Assembly (NCBI RefSeq): GCF_017874625.1
Contig: NZ_JAGIKZ010000001.1
Coordinates: 186,001-250,000, forward strand
Direction of reading: 5' to 3'
From: Cytobacillus eiseniae
GTDB taxonomy: Bacteria; Bacillota; Bacilli; Bacillales; Cytobacillaceae
Length of the DNA: 64,000 nucleotides
The notes beneath the pieces are model-generated. The model ran no database searches and was not told the origin of the DNA. It worked only from the letters and a program-made list of their open reading frames with translations. Made by a program: the position numbers and the translations under genes. Of this stretch, positions 35,911-44,994 are shown piece after piece (position 1 is the stretch's first letter; every line of letters starts with the position of its first letter).

Positions 35911-36864
35911 ATGAAGCCAACATTGTTACTATCTATGGTAAAGCATGAATTACAGCTTTTGCTTCGCAGTAAATGGCTATTGAACTTTATGATCTTGTTT
36001 ATCTTTTTATCAGGATTACTTTACTTTTATGGTATTCAATCGGTTAAATCAGATCCAGTAGAGACAACGTACGGATTGGAATCTGTTAATACGAATATTG
36101 AAACAATGAATGTGAATCCAGAGTGGTATGGACTGAAGGAAATAAAAAAAGAGGTAGAGAACTCTGAGGAAATTAGTCAATCGGCTTATAATCGCTCAAT
36201 TGCCATGCTAATCAATTTATCTTTATGGCTCATACCGATTATTTGTTTAATCTTAGGGGCTAACTCAATTATAGCGGATAAAGAAAGTGGCCGTTTTTCA
36301 CTATTTAAAACGTATCAAATTTCTTATTGGCATTATATGGGGAGTAAATTCTTTTCATTAGTCCTTTCACTTTTTGTAGTGATGGGAATTTCTTACGGTG
36401 CATTTGGGCTTATATTGTCGCTCATTGGAAAGTCGTTTCAAGGATCGATCTATCTTGTATTTATGATTGTGAATATGCTATTGATCATTGTATTTTCTGG
36501 AGCGGCTCTCTTCATAGGTGCGATAAGTAAAACAAGGATGCAAGGATTATCCTTTGCTTTGTTTTTCTGGAGTTTCGTCGTATTTGTTTATGAATTTATT
36601 GTCTTTTCGATTATCGACTTCATCCCATATTCAATGAAGCTTGGAAGCTTGTTCTTCTTAGTTCTTTTGAATCCTGTTGAATCGATTCGTGTATGGTCCA
36701 TCTCCAAATTAAATGCTGATTATGTGTTCGGACCTGAGTATTTAATGATTGAAAAATGGGCGGAGAACGGGGTATTGACTGGCGCACTTCTTTTATCTAT
36801 AGCTATTCTTATCATTCTGACTATCGCAACATCTACAAATTTATTAAAAAAGCGGGGTATTTAA
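35911..36864 (+). CDS. nosY: NosY ABC transporter permease
   Basis: A 317-residue membrane subunit with six helices and a large extracytoplasmic loop after the first (about 45-95), the ABC-2/NosY pattern (LIPIICLILGANSIIADKESGRFSLFKTYQISYW). Works with NosF and NosD to provide sulfur, or to hand over copper, for Cu-Z assembly. AAGGAGG precedes ATG. The stop is 1 base from nosF. Confidence 0.92.
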   Translation: MKPTLLLSMVKHELQLLLRSKWLLNFMILFIFLSGLLYFYGIQSVKSDPVETTYGLESVNTNIETMNVNPEWYGLKEIKKEVENSEEISQSAYNRSIAMLINLSLWLIPIICLILGANSIIADKESGRFSLFKTYQISYWHYMGSKFFSLVLSLFVVMGISYGAFGLILSLIGKSFQGSIYLVFMIVNMLLIIVFSGAALFIGAISKTRMQGLSFALFFWSFVVFVYEFIVFSIIDFIPYSMKLGSLFFLVLLNPVESIRVWSISKLNADYVFGPEYLMIEKWAENGVLTGALLLSIAILIILTIATSTNLLKKRGI

Positions 36865-36865
36865 G

Positions 36866-37564
36866 ATGATTTTAGAACTTAATAATATCTCAAAGAAATA
36901 CAAAAATAAATTTGCCTTAAGCCCTGTTGATTTAGTGATAAATGAAGGGGAATGTATAGTATTGTGCGGCGGAAATGGAGCTGGCAAAAGCACAATGATA
37001 AAAATTTTGACAGGGATTGAAAAATCCACAACAGGGAAAGTTACCTTTCATTCAAAACGGAAGAAATCATTTGCTTACATGCCGGATTCAATGAATTTTC
37101 CACCCGAATTTACACCAATTGAAATTTTACAATATTATGGAAAGTTTTTAGACGTGAAAAAAGAAAAAATTAATCAAGTTTTGGAAGACGTTGGATTATG
37201 GGATAAAAGAAATCAAAGGGTCGGTGGTTTCTCTAAAGGGATGTCCCAGCGCTTAAATCTTGCACAATGTCTATTAGCAGACACAGATATATATATATTG
37301 GATGAGCCGACAAATGGATTGGATCCTTATTGGGTCATTCAGTTCAAGCAAGTGATTCAGCAATTAAAGGAGCAGGGCAAAACAATTATTGTTAGCAGTC
37401 ATATAATGAGAGATGCGATTGAAATTGCTGATCAAGTACTCATCCTATTTAATGGAAAAGTAAAGTCATTTGGTACATTGGATCAAATATACGAAGAACA
37501 TGCATGTGAATCGCTTGAAGAGGTATTCCTATCGATTCATAAAAAGGAGCAGGCAGCAGGTTAG
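36866..37564 (+). CDS. nosF: NosF ABC transporter ATPase
   Basis: A 232-residue ATP-binding subunit: Walker A GGNGAGKST (about 33-41), Q-loop MPDSMNFPPEF, signature FSKGMSQRL, Walker B DTDIYILDEP and H-loop SSHIM. Energises NosY. The order nosD-L-Y-F is compact, but nosZ is absent on either side in this window. A terminator follows immediately. Confidence 0.93.
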   Translation: MILELNNISKKYKNKFALSPVDLVINEGECIVLCGGNGAGKSTMIKILTGIEKSTTGKVTFHSKRKKSFAYMPDSMNFPPEFTPIEILQYYGKFLDVKKEKINQVLEDVGLWDKRNQRVGGFSKGMSQRLNLAQCLLADTDIYILDEPTNGLDPYWVIQFKQVIQQLKEQGKTIIVSSHIMRDAIEIADQVLILFNGKVKSFGTLDQIYEEHACESLEEVFLSIHKKEQAAG

Positions 37565-37597
37565 GAGCCAGAGACGTAATGTTCCTGGCTCTTTTGA
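37565..37597 (+). terminator. Intrinsic terminator after nosF
   Basis: Stem GAGCCAG / CTGGCTC, extended by GAC/GTT across a bulge, followed by TTTT. Confidence 0.8.
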
Positions 37598-37625
37598 AAT
37601 TGAAGTTCCTGTATTTGTGCCATAC

Positions 37626-38879
37626 TTATTTTGGATAAATTGAATATTCCTCTACATTTTTTATCCAAACCTTTGCATTATTTCCTTTTTTATCACTTAT
37701 CCACAGATCCCCATTGGTGCTTGTTAACGTGCTGCGTAACCATATGATTGTATTTGTCTCAGGTATGAAACTTGGCTTATAATCACCAATACCAATCTCA
37801 GGTGAAGTAATTTTTTCCTGTTTCAATTCATTTATGTTTATAGAGTAAAGGGATGGCTCAGGACGAAGCTTCTGATCATTCGACCACTCCGATTCAGGTA
37901 CACGTGATGCAACAATTGTTTGATTATCGATCCAAGTAAACCACATATCAGCAAATTTGTCAGGTGTAAGCTTAATGGAATTATAGACAGGAAGTTCAGT
38001 TATTATTAATTTTTTATTTTTAAACCCAGCAACAATTCGACCACCGCCTGCAATATAGCCGAGGAGGTTTTTGTTTGGTGCCCATTTCGGTACATCAATA
38101 TGGAGAATTGTCTCATCCAACACGGAAAAATCCTTGCCATCTAATGATAAGACACAGACCATATCACTATCCATCGACCACGATGCGGTCGGACTAACAA
38201 TAAATGAAAGCCATTTTTGATTAGGAGAAAAGGCAAAATCAGTTGCATTAATTGAGATGATTGTTGCTTTTCCATTAGACAATTCTTTTGGAATCACAAA
38301 TAATTGTTTCACATTTGATGAAGGATCAATTTTTTCAAAATCATTATTTAAGGCTACATTGTAAATAATAGGATTTGTCCAGCCATCTGGTCTTACAGTT
38401 GCCGATGAAGAAGCGATAAATCCATTTCCGTCTGGGGTCCATTCATAGTCATCCACACCTAATGCCGCGGTTCTTACTTCATTTAAATTTGAAATTTGTA
38501 AGATTCTATTGCTTTGAAAAGCAATTAAATTTTCAGTGGGAGACCATTTCGGATTCATTCCATCATCAACTATTTTTTTATGTTCCTTCGTTTCAAGGCT
38601 ATAGACCCAAATTTCTAATTGAGGGTTTTCAGTTACATTGTTTTTAGATTTGACTTCTTTTTGATAGACAATCCATTTTCCATCAGGGGACCATTTTGGT
38701 GACTGTCGATAGACTGTTTGATCCTTGGTGATGATTTGTTCATGTCCATCAATTTTTATCCAAAGCTGTCCATCTCGGATAAATGCAGCTTTCATTGTAT
38801 TTTCTCTAATTTCACCACCAAATACAATGTGAGGCATGATTAGTAATAATATGATAAGTAAATATAAATATTTTCTCAT
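37626..38879 (-). CDS. Secreted TolB-like beta-propeller protein
   Basis: A 417-residue exported protein with a signal peptide 1-21 (LYLLIILLLIMPHIVFGG). It has repeated PD40/TolB-type blades: SPKWSPDGKWIVYQ, NPKWSPTENLIAFQS, DYEWTPDGNGFIAS, DFAFSPNQKWLSFI, VPKWAPNKNLLGYI. Function unknown; such propellers usually bind partners on the cell surface. TGGAGC precedes ATG. It lies 231 bases downstream of the ECF sigma/anti-sigma pair on the same strand and could be part of that regulon. Confidence 0.82.
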   Translation of the reverse strand: MRKYLYLLIILLLIMPHIVFGGEIRENTMKAAFIRDGQLWIKIDGHEQIITKDQTVYRQSPKWSPDGKWIVYQKEVKSKNNVTENPQLEIWVYSLETKEHKKIVDDGMNPKWSPTENLIAFQSNRILQISNLNEVRTAALGVDDYEWTPDGNGFIASSSATVRPDGWTNPIIYNVALNNDFEKIDPSSNVKQLFVIPKELSNGKATIISINATDFAFSPNQKWLSFIVSPTASWSMDSDMVCVLSLDGKDFSVLDETILHIDVPKWAPNKNLLGYIAGGGRIVAGFKNKKLIITELPVYNSIKLTPDKFADMWFTWIDNQTIVASRVPESEWSNDQKLRPEPSLYSININELKQEKITSPEIGIGDYKPSFIPETNTIIWLRSTLTSTNGDLWISDKKGNNAKVWIKNVEEYSIYPK

Positions 38880-39110
38880 ATTTGCGCTCCATTTCTAAAT
38901 CCTTCATTCAAGTACTGTGATTGTTGCTGATTGATCGCCTATTTATTGTTTCCAGTAATCCATTGATTATGAAAACTATTACTCATGCCATTAATAATAG
39001 GAGCCAGTTCAGAAATGGGCGGGGAAAGATTTGCTACTTAAAGAAAATTATTATGGGGATGAAGAAAACTTCCCTTCCCAAACAAACAAATATAGAAGGG
39101 AAGCCAATAA

Positions 39111-39860
39111 TTATTTCTCTTTTTCAACTAGATGAAACTCTTTCAGCATTTGATTTAATCTTGCTCCATGTCCTTCTTCTGCCTCTAGAAAGAAATATTG
39201 CTTAAAAACAAAACTGCCATTTTTCCCGTTGCTAATTGCTAGGTATCGAATCATTTCACTATCAGCCTCATTCCCTTTCTTCACTCTAAAAGACAAAGCA
39301 TCGAAAGGATAGTCTACTTGTCTAATCTCAGAAATATCGAAGGGCTCATTTATCCAATTTGCTCTAAGTTCTTTTAAAACTTCTTCAGGCTCTTTTTCAG
39401 GAAACTGCTGTATATCCATGCCCACATCTGGATAGTTTTCCGGATGATTTTTTGCTATCACTTGATCATAGCGGTCAGATTTAATAAATGTATAACGTTC
39501 TTCATCAATGTAAATGACATAATCTGCTTCTGAGCCCTCATGTAAATTTACGGTTTCTTCTTCATTTGTACCTTCTATTAATTGAATGATCTCCTTTTCG
39601 GGTTCAAATATGATCTTCATTTGATTAATTACAGCATGACCCATTTTTGATTGTGTAGCAATAAGCAATAAAATAGCAGCAGCAAAAGCAATGAATAGCT
39701 TTCCCTTATAGCTTCTTCTTTGCTTTTTCATACGAGCTGTATTCATTCTTCCGTTGATTTGATTATTAATGTTTCTCCATATTTGATCTTTTTCTTCCTG
39801 ATTTATATTCGTATGTTTTATTAATTCATTTTTGATTTGTGTGTCCATATCGTTTTTCAA
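39111..39860 (-). CDS. Membrane-bound anti-sigma factor
   Basis: A 249-residue protein: cytoplasmic N-terminus (1-50) with a helix NQEEKDQIWRNINNQINGRM, one membrane helix (about 53-70, GKLFIAFAAAILLLIATQ) and an extracytoplasmic sensor domain (DUF4367/DUF4179-like). TTG start with AAGGAGG 7 bases upstream; it overlaps the sigma gene by 4 bases. The pairing argues that it holds the ECF factor inactive at the membrane. Confidence 0.78.
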   Translation of the reverse strand: MKNDMDTQIKNELIKHTNINQEEKDQIWRNINNQINGRMNTARMKKQRRSYKGKLFIAFAAAILLLIATQSKMGHAVINQMKIIFEPEKEIIQLIEGTNEEETVNLHEGSEADYVIYIDEERYTFIKSDRYDQVIAKNHPENYPDVGMDIQQFPEKEPEEVLKELRANWINEPFDISEIRQVDYPFDALSFRVKKGNEADSEMIRYLAISNGKNGSFVFKQYFFLEAEEGHGARLNQMLKEFHLVEKEK

Positions 39861-40387
39861 AGTAAATCCTCCTTAATTAAACGATCGAAATGCTTACTGA
39901 GCTTTTTTCGTGCATGAAAAAGTCTTGATTTAACCGTATTTTGATTAAGATTCATAATCGTTGCGATTTCCTTTTCACTAAATCCATGTAAATATTTCAT
40001 GACAATAGGAATGCGAAATGAATCTTTTAATGAGTAAATCGCGTGAATGAGCTCGGATCCTTCTACATTCTCATCGAAAGTTGCTTCTGTATGAAGCTCC
40101 TCTTTCCAGACAATATTTTTTTTCGTTTTTCCTTCCTTTTTAGCTATTCGCATACATTCATTATGCAAAATACGATAGAACCATGGATCGAATGGCATTG
40201 CAGCATCATACATGGAAATATATCGATAAACGCGAATAAATGTTTCTTGAACGGCATCTTTTGCCATTTCCCGATCTTTTAAGATTCCAACGGCTAGACC
40301 GAAAGCTTTTTGAATATAGTCTTCATAAAAGACTTTAAAAGCAGTTTGATCGCTAGACATAAGCCGCTTAAGTAAATTCTCATCCAA
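39857..40387 (-). CDS. ECF-type RNA polymerase sigma factor
   Basis: A 176-residue sigma-70 family factor with region 2 (FGLAVGILKDREMAKDAVQ and ETFIRVYRYI) and region 4 (KYLHGFSEKEIATIMNLNQN followed by TVKSRLFHARKKL), lacking regions 1 and 3. TTG start with AGAGGTG upstream. Encoded with its membrane anti-sigma factor. Its target promoters, and any autoregulation, could not be read. Confidence 0.92.
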   Translation of the reverse strand: MDENLLKRLMSSDQTAFKVFYEDYIQKAFGLAVGILKDREMAKDAVQETFIRVYRYISMYDAAMPFDPWFYRILHNECMRIAKKEGKTKKNIVWKEELHTEATFDENVEGSELIHAIYSLKDSFRIPIVMKYLHGFSEKEIATIMNLNQNTVKSRLFHARKKLSKHFDRLIKEDLL

Positions 40388-40682
40388 TAGTTACACCTCT
40401 TTCTTGATGTCTTTCTTTAAGGCTATTTTCAAGAAGATTATTGTTTTAAAATAAATATGCATAAAAACTACGGTTGATTAGAGCGGAAGGTGTGGAACTT
40501 CTGAAGTAGATATCAACTTCTAGCATTTAAATATGAAATAACAATAATGTTTGAAAACAGCCTTCATTAAATATTACCTTCAAGAAAACAAAAAAGTTTA
40601 ATTTTTTTGAAATCCATTCAATCGCCTATGATAAGATAGAATTGTTAAAATTCAAGGGGTTTTGCTATGAGGGGGAGTTAGT

Positions 40683-40943
40683 GTGGATAAGAATTGGTCG
40701 ATGGATCTTGAACATAATGAATATGAGAAGGATGTTGATTTAATTATCGAAGATGGCATAAAAGCAGTGGAAGAAACGGCAGTAGGCTGCTATGTCAATT
40801 TAGTTACTTCAGAGAATTTCGGCAACCCAACTGATTATCTGCTTCCATTATTATCGAATGTTTTTGGTGATTCAATTAAAATGAAATATATTGATCAATG
40901 TGGCTGTGGGGGGTACGTATTACGGGTATGGAAGATAAATTAG
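40683..40943 (+). CDS. CGCGG-motif small protein, possible radical-SAM-modified peptide
   Basis: An 86-residue protein with an invariant-looking core: NWSMDLE at the N-terminus, EETAVGCYVNLVTSENFGNPTDYLL in the middle and YIDQCGCGGYVLRVW near the C-terminus. From memory this matches a haloarchaeal/Bacillus group called CGCGG family putative rSAM-modified RiPP protein, usually found near a radical SAM/SPASM enzyme of the TIGR04053 type. No such enzyme is adjacent; the only radical SAM gene here is 35 kb away. GTG start with AGGGGGAG upstream. Confidence 0.65.
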   Translation: MDKNWSMDLEHNEYEKDVDLIIEDGIKAVEETAVGCYVNLVTSENFGNPTDYLLPLLSNVFGDSIKMKYIDQCGCGGYVLRVWKIN

Positions 40944-41203
40944 GGAATTTGCAGGTGCTGAGACAATTTCAAAATAAACAAGTCGTTATCAATTATTATG
41001 AAAAGGATGAATTAGTTAGAAGAGAGGGTTTTTTCTTTATAAACATTGAAATGAAAGAGGGATCCATTCATTTTATAAGGGAAAAGAATAAAGATTTTAT
41101 CCTTTCAATCCATGATGATTTTCAATTCACACAACAAAGTGAGTTTAAACATTATTATTTTTTAGAGAATACAGATGAACGGGTAGAATTATATTTTCCA
41201 TAA
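40928..41203 (+). CDS. Hypothetical protein overlapping the CGCGG gene
   Basis: A 91-residue protein from ATG 40928, overlapping the previous stop by 16 bases. It is rich in aromatic and charged residues (VVINYYEKDELVRREGFFFINIE; FQFTQQSEFKHYYFLEN) and resembles the small beta-sheet YolD-like proteins without clear identity. The G-run inside the CGCGG codons (GGGGGG) about 14 bases upstream may act as a weak ribosome binding site, implying translational coupling. Confidence 0.55.
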   Translation: MEDKLGNLQVLRQFQNKQVVINYYEKDELVRREGFFFINIEMKEGSIHFIREKNKDFILSIHDDFQFTQQSEFKHYYFLENTDERVELYFP

Positions 41204-41235
41204 TGACTGGGCAGAATTTCAGCCCAGTCATTATG
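41200..41235 (+). terminator. Hairpin after CGCGG gene pair
   Basis: A 13-bp perfect stem ATAATGACTGGGC / GCCCAGTCATTAT with a 10-base loop; no T-tract follows. Confidence 0.6.
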
Positions 41236-41240
41236 AGCAT

Positions 41241-41290
41241 AAAAGAGGATTCCTATGAAACAGAGAAAACTCAGTCCACAAGGAATCCTT
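41241..41290 (-). terminator. Intrinsic terminator for the CAP-domain gene
   Basis: Minus-strand stem AAGGATTCCT / AGGAATCCT followed by CTTTTATG. Confidence 0.6.
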
Positions 41291-41327
41291 CGGCAGCGTA
41301 CACACCGTATGAAAATAAGTACAATTT

Positions 41328-42452
41328 TTATTTAAAGAAGTTTTCTGTATAGTATGGGTGTGCTTCCTCATTAAAGGCAACACCTACACCTAAAAATTGA
41401 TATTCAGGCTTGAGTATATTTTCTCGGTGACCTAGCGAATTCATTAGTCCTTCATGCGCATAGATACTGCTAAACTGTCCAGTTGCTAAATTTTCTCCCG
41501 CGACAGTAAAGAAAATATCATCCTCATTCATACGATCAAATGGAGAGTCTCCATCAAGATTTGTATGAGAAAAATAATTCAATTCAGCCATGTCGTTGCT
41601 ATGCTTCCGTGCAGTTTCTTTCACATGATCATCCCAACCTAGTGTAGAAAGCCCATGAGTGATTCGACTCGCATTGGTTAAGTCAAATAGCTGGTACTCA
41701 AATCCCTCTTTTAATTGTGTAGTTTCATCTGTATAGAAGCTTTTTTTCCTTTTTTCGAGGTCCTCACGTATAATTTGTATCGATGTGACAACATTGCCCT
41801 CGTGTTTATCATAAAAAATAGTTATAAAACTATGATCAATGAGAAAAACATCATAATCTGTTTCCTTTGGTAATTCAAAATAGGTTAACCCTTTACGGAT
41901 ATGTTCCAAAGGTTTGCCTAGTTGTTGAATGACTTCATCTTTTTGACTTCCTAACTTAATTCCATAAGATGAGGAGATTAAATCTTGATTCGTATATAAG
42001 GCGTTTACTTGATTTTTTTCATCATATGCAACCATAATAAAGTTTTGATAGTTATTGTGATAGGTATGCCATTCATTTCCATATTCATTGTAAGAAGTAC
42101 GCTGTGGCTGCCCTAACTGTCCTTCAACCTCTGTTTTCAGTTTTCCTAGAACGATATTATGTACAGAAAAGGCATGACCAGAAGGAATGGCTAAATCAGG
42201 CTTTTCAACCTGTTTAATTTCCTTCGAGCTATTGTTCATATCTTCATTGTTGTTACTAGTTATATCATTAACTGTATCATAAATTGAAAGAAGAGCAGCT
42301 GTTACATTAGGGTCCTCAATTATGTTACGAATTTCTGATTGGATGGACTCATATATAGGATAAAATTCAGTTTTGGCTATTTGTTTTTCGATAAATGGCC
42401 ATGAAATGAATAAAATGAATAAAAAAAGTAATGATCGAATTATTTTTCTCAA
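41328..42452 (-). CDS. ylbC: CAP-domain protein with CAP-associated N-terminal domain (YlbC-like)
   Basis: A roughly 374-residue exported protein with an N-terminal membrane helix (about 3-20) and an Asn/Glu-rich linker. A tandem CAP-associated domain follows (GHAFSVHNIVLGKLKTEVEGQLGQPQ and YGIKLGSQKDEVIQQLGKP). The C-terminal CAP/SCP domain (about 255-374) has HSNDMAELNYFSHTN, AGENLATG and MNSLGHRENILKPEYQFLGVG. B. subtilis YlbC has the same plan; function unknown. GGAGG is 1 base from the TTG at 42461 but 10 from the TTG at 42452, which I choose. Confidence 0.85.
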   Translation of the reverse strand: MRKIIRSLLFLFILFISWPFIEKQIAKTEFYPIYESIQSEIRNIIEDPNVTAALLSIYDTVNDITSNNNEDMNNSSKEIKQVEKPDLAIPSGHAFSVHNIVLGKLKTEVEGQLGQPQRTSYNEYGNEWHTYHNNYQNFIMVAYDEKNQVNALYTNQDLISSSYGIKLGSQKDEVIQQLGKPLEHIRKGLTYFELPKETDYDVFLIDHSFITIFYDKHEGNVVTSIQIIREDLEKRKKSFYTDETTQLKEGFEYQLFDLTNASRITHGLSTLGWDDHVKETARKHSNDMAELNYFSHTNLDGDSPFDRMNEDDIFFTVAGENLATGQFSSIYAHEGLMNSLGHRENILKPEYQFLGVGVAFNEEAHPYYTENFFK

Positions 42453-42658
42453 TGAGTTCAAACCTCCTTCGCATTACAATTTTATAATATCACATTTATC
42501 CCCTATTATTATATGTTTTATAAGAGAAAGTGAATAATAAAATCATTTTTCCAACAAATTGGATATTTGAGAGGAATGTTCCTTTGATTTTTATTATGAA
42601 ATTTGGGTAATCTAACAATATTTATGAAGGAAATAAAGTGTTTGAAGGGGGAATGAAA

Positions 42659-43465
42659 ATGAATTTAACACATGAACAAAGGATCGAGCTGCATGGATTT
42701 AATAATTTAACAAAAGCACTTAGCTTTAATATGTATGATATTTGCTATACAAGAACGAAGGAAGAACGTGAGGCTTATATTGAGTATATAGATGAAGTGT
42801 ACAGTGCAGAGCGATTAACTCAAATTCTAACGAGTGTGTCTGATATTATCGGTGCGCATGTATTAAATATTGCCCAGCAAGATTATGTTCCTCAAGGAGC
42901 AAGTGTAACGATGCTTGTTTCGGAAGGGCCAGTTGTGGAGGTGCCAACCGACTCCTTTAGTGAATCTCCTGGACCACTGCCCGATTCGGTCGTCATGCAG
43001 CTAGATAAAAGTCATATTACGGTTCATACATATCCTGAATACCATCCAAATGAAGGGATTAGTACGTTTCGTGCAGATATAGATGTCTTTACTTGTGGAG
43101 AAATTTCGCCACTTAAAGCATTGAATTTCCTCATCTATTCATTTGATACGGATATAATGACAATTGATTATCGGGTTAGAGGATTTACTAGAGATAAAAA
43201 TGGGAAAAAGCTTTTTATCGATCATGATATTAGTTCCATACAAAATTATATTCCCGATGAAGTGAAAAATGATTTTGATTTGATTGATGTAAACATTTAT
43301 CAATCACATATTTTTCATACAAAATGTCGAATCCGGGAATTTGACTTAAATAATTATTTATTTGGCTATACAAAAGATAAACTGAAACAAGAAGAAATAG
43401 ATGATATTACCGAGAAACTAACAACAGAAATGGATGAAATTTTTTATGGAACAAACATGCAATAA
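42659..43465 (+). CDS. speD: S-adenosylmethionine decarboxylase proenzyme, E. coli-like long type
   Basis: Makes decarboxylated AdoMet, the aminopropyl donor for spermidine. It is a pyruvoyl enzyme formed by self-cleavage at Lys117|Ser118 in [14 protein letters not shown], the same context as E. coli SpeD. Length (268) matches the long E. coli class; B. subtilis uses a 126-residue SpeH. Start ATG 42659 is chosen by AAGGGGG spacing of 7; GTG 42638 and ATG 42653 are less suitable. No speE is adjacent. Monocistronic with its own terminator. Confidence 0.93.
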   Translation: MNLTHEQRIELHGFNNLTKALSFNMYDICYTRTKEEREAYIEYIDEVYSAERLTQILTSVSDIIGAHVLNIAQQDYVPQGASVTMLVSEGPVVEVPTDSFSESPGPLPDSVVMQLDKSHITVHTYPEYHPNEGISTFRADIDVFTCGEISPLKALNFLIYSFDTDIMTIDYRVRGFTRDKNGKKLFIDHDISSIQNYIPDEVKNDFDLIDVNIYQSHIFHTKCRIREFDLNNYLFGYTKDKLKQEEIDDITEKLTTEMDEIFYGTNMQ

Positions 43466-43528
43466 GGTGAAATTTTAATAAGGAAGCGAGTTCGTGCCAC
43501 TGGTGGATAATAAACATTCACTTAATCA

Positions 43529-43569
43529 AAAAATGTCCGGCATCTTTAAAAGAGATGCCAGACATTTTT
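43529..43569. terminator. Bidirectional intrinsic terminator
   Basis: Arms AAAATGTCCGGCATCT and AGATGCCAGACATTTTT with one mismatch, between convergent genes, with T/A runs on both sides. Confidence 0.85.
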
Positions 43570-43587
43570 CAAAAGTATGAAAAAATT

Positions 43588-44496
43588 CTACTTCCAGAAT
43601 TTCCACCAAGCTTCTTTATTTTCTTCAATCGCAGCTGCCGCGTTTCGGAAGCCTAGAATCATATCCTGAAACATCACTTCACGCTGATTTACATCATGCC
43701 AGTACTCTTCACGTTCCCTGTTTATTGTTTCTAGAAATATTTCTCGATCACAATTTAATGTTTCAATAAGTGCACTAATTTCAGTATGAGTGACCTCTGC
43801 AGAACTTGAAATATAGTGAATCATTGTTTTAAATTCTTCAGCTGCTGCTTCTGAAGAATCAGAGACCCGACGAGAGAGTGTGCGTATTTGTTCAGTTGTT
43901 CCTTTTGAGGTTTTGGCAATTCTTCTAGAAAGGGTGCCGATTGATTCTGCCGTATGCTCTGCTGCCGTATGTACTTGACTAGCTAGATTATCAATGTCTT
44001 CTTTTGTTTTTTCACTAGATTTATAAATTGAATCAGATAGTGTTTTTACCGTATGAACGGATCCTTTTGCGATTTCTTTTTTTACTTCTTCGATTACTTC
44101 TTTGCGAATCCCTGTTCGAATTTCATTTTTTACATCATCAATCATTTCGTCTTTCCATGATTTCATTGCAGTCAAAAATTGTTCAAGATCCTTTTGATTT
44201 TGTTCATTTTCCAGATTGTCATGAACGATAGGGACCAATGTAGCTTCAATCGGAACAATCTTTTTTAATTGAAAGTCCTTTTCAATAATTCCTCTAATCA
44301 TATCTTTGCTCAAGCTTTTATCATGCATCTGTTTGACCGTTTCTAGTAAACTGATTTCATCATCTGTATAGAAGCGAGCACCTTGTTTGGAACGTGGAAT
44401 GACTAATAGTCCATGCAAGTCTTTTTCCCACTGCCTTAGCTTTCCAGCAGAAACATTTAATTTTTTTGCTACCTCTTTTATTGTGTACGATTTCAT
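43588..44496 (-). CDS. MerR-like DNA-binding protein with long coiled coil (DUF3967-type)
   Basis: A 302-residue protein from ATG 44496 (AGGGTTGG upstream). Residues 1-70 are a MerR-like winged helix (SYTIKEVAKKLNVSAGKLRQW, FYTDDEISLLETV). A long helical region follows, with near-repeats AEHTAESIGTLSRRIAKTSKG, TTEQIRTLSRRVSDSSEAA and a third variant, spaced about 21 residues. The C-terminus ends EENKEAWWKFWK, the Trp-rich end I associate with DUF3967 proteins of plasmids and bacilli. RacA-like chromosome or DNA tethering is possible; a classical regulator role is less likely. Confidence 0.75.
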   Translation of the reverse strand: MKSYTIKEVAKKLNVSAGKLRQWEKDLHGLLVIPRSKQGARFYTDDEISLLETVKQMHDKSLSKDMIRGIIEKDFQLKKIVPIEATLVPIVHDNLENEQNQKDLEQFLTAMKSWKDEMIDDVKNEIRTGIRKEVIEEVKKEIAKGSVHTVKTLSDSIYKSSEKTKEDIDNLASQVHTAAEHTAESIGTLSRRIAKTSKGTTEQIRTLSRRVSDSSEAAAEEFKTMIHYISSSAEVTHTEISALIETLNCDREIFLETINREREEYWHDVNQREVMFQDMILGFRNAAAAIEENKEAWWKFWK

Positions 44497-44994
44497 ATTT
44501 ATTTTCCAACCCTTTCTGAATAATAAGTTATATTGTGGGATTGATGAATTTCTCATCTGTGTGTCTTATTAATTCAGCAAAGGAAACCCTATTTTCCTGC
44601 TACATGACAAAAGCTATCAAAAGAAGACTGAATTCAGCAAAAAACAGAAATATATGCAAAGTGGCTGCTTGTTCATCTATGAAAAAAAATTTGTGGATGT
44701 GCGAATTAAAACGATAATTGGTATTTTAAATAGAAATGAATATGTATGGAATGCTAATGAAATTTTGAAGGGAGTCAAATTAAACAGTTATTGGTTGGAA
44801 TGTTTGCTGCATGCTTGTTTTTTAGATGAACATTATTACAACATAAATATTTCCATTGAGGAAATGTTTATTTTTTTTTTCATTTTTACAATAAATCGTT
44901 CACATTTTCAATCTTTTTGGAAGTTTACCTCCAACTATTCTGGATATGCTGTTTAATATGATTATTTATATTTTGAAAAGGACGTGTAATAACG
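44497..44994. other. Intergenic region upstream of the nar cluster
   Basis: About 500 bases with no supported gene; an AT-rich plus-strand frame (44654-44956) lacks a ribosome binding site and protein-like composition. The final 80 bases probably hold the nar promoter: palindrome TTGGA-N8-TCCAA (44917-44934) and a TATGAT (44957-44962), placing the palindrome near -43. No FNR consensus was found here. Confidence 0.5.

Noticed and set aside
44886-44907. FNR-like site before the hemerythrin gene
   Set aside because: Only the TTCACA half matches; the left half does not fit TGTGA.
44654-44956. Plus-strand 100-codon frame before the nar cluster
   Set aside because: No ribosome binding site, low-complexity AT-rich coding, and it covers the likely nar promoter region.
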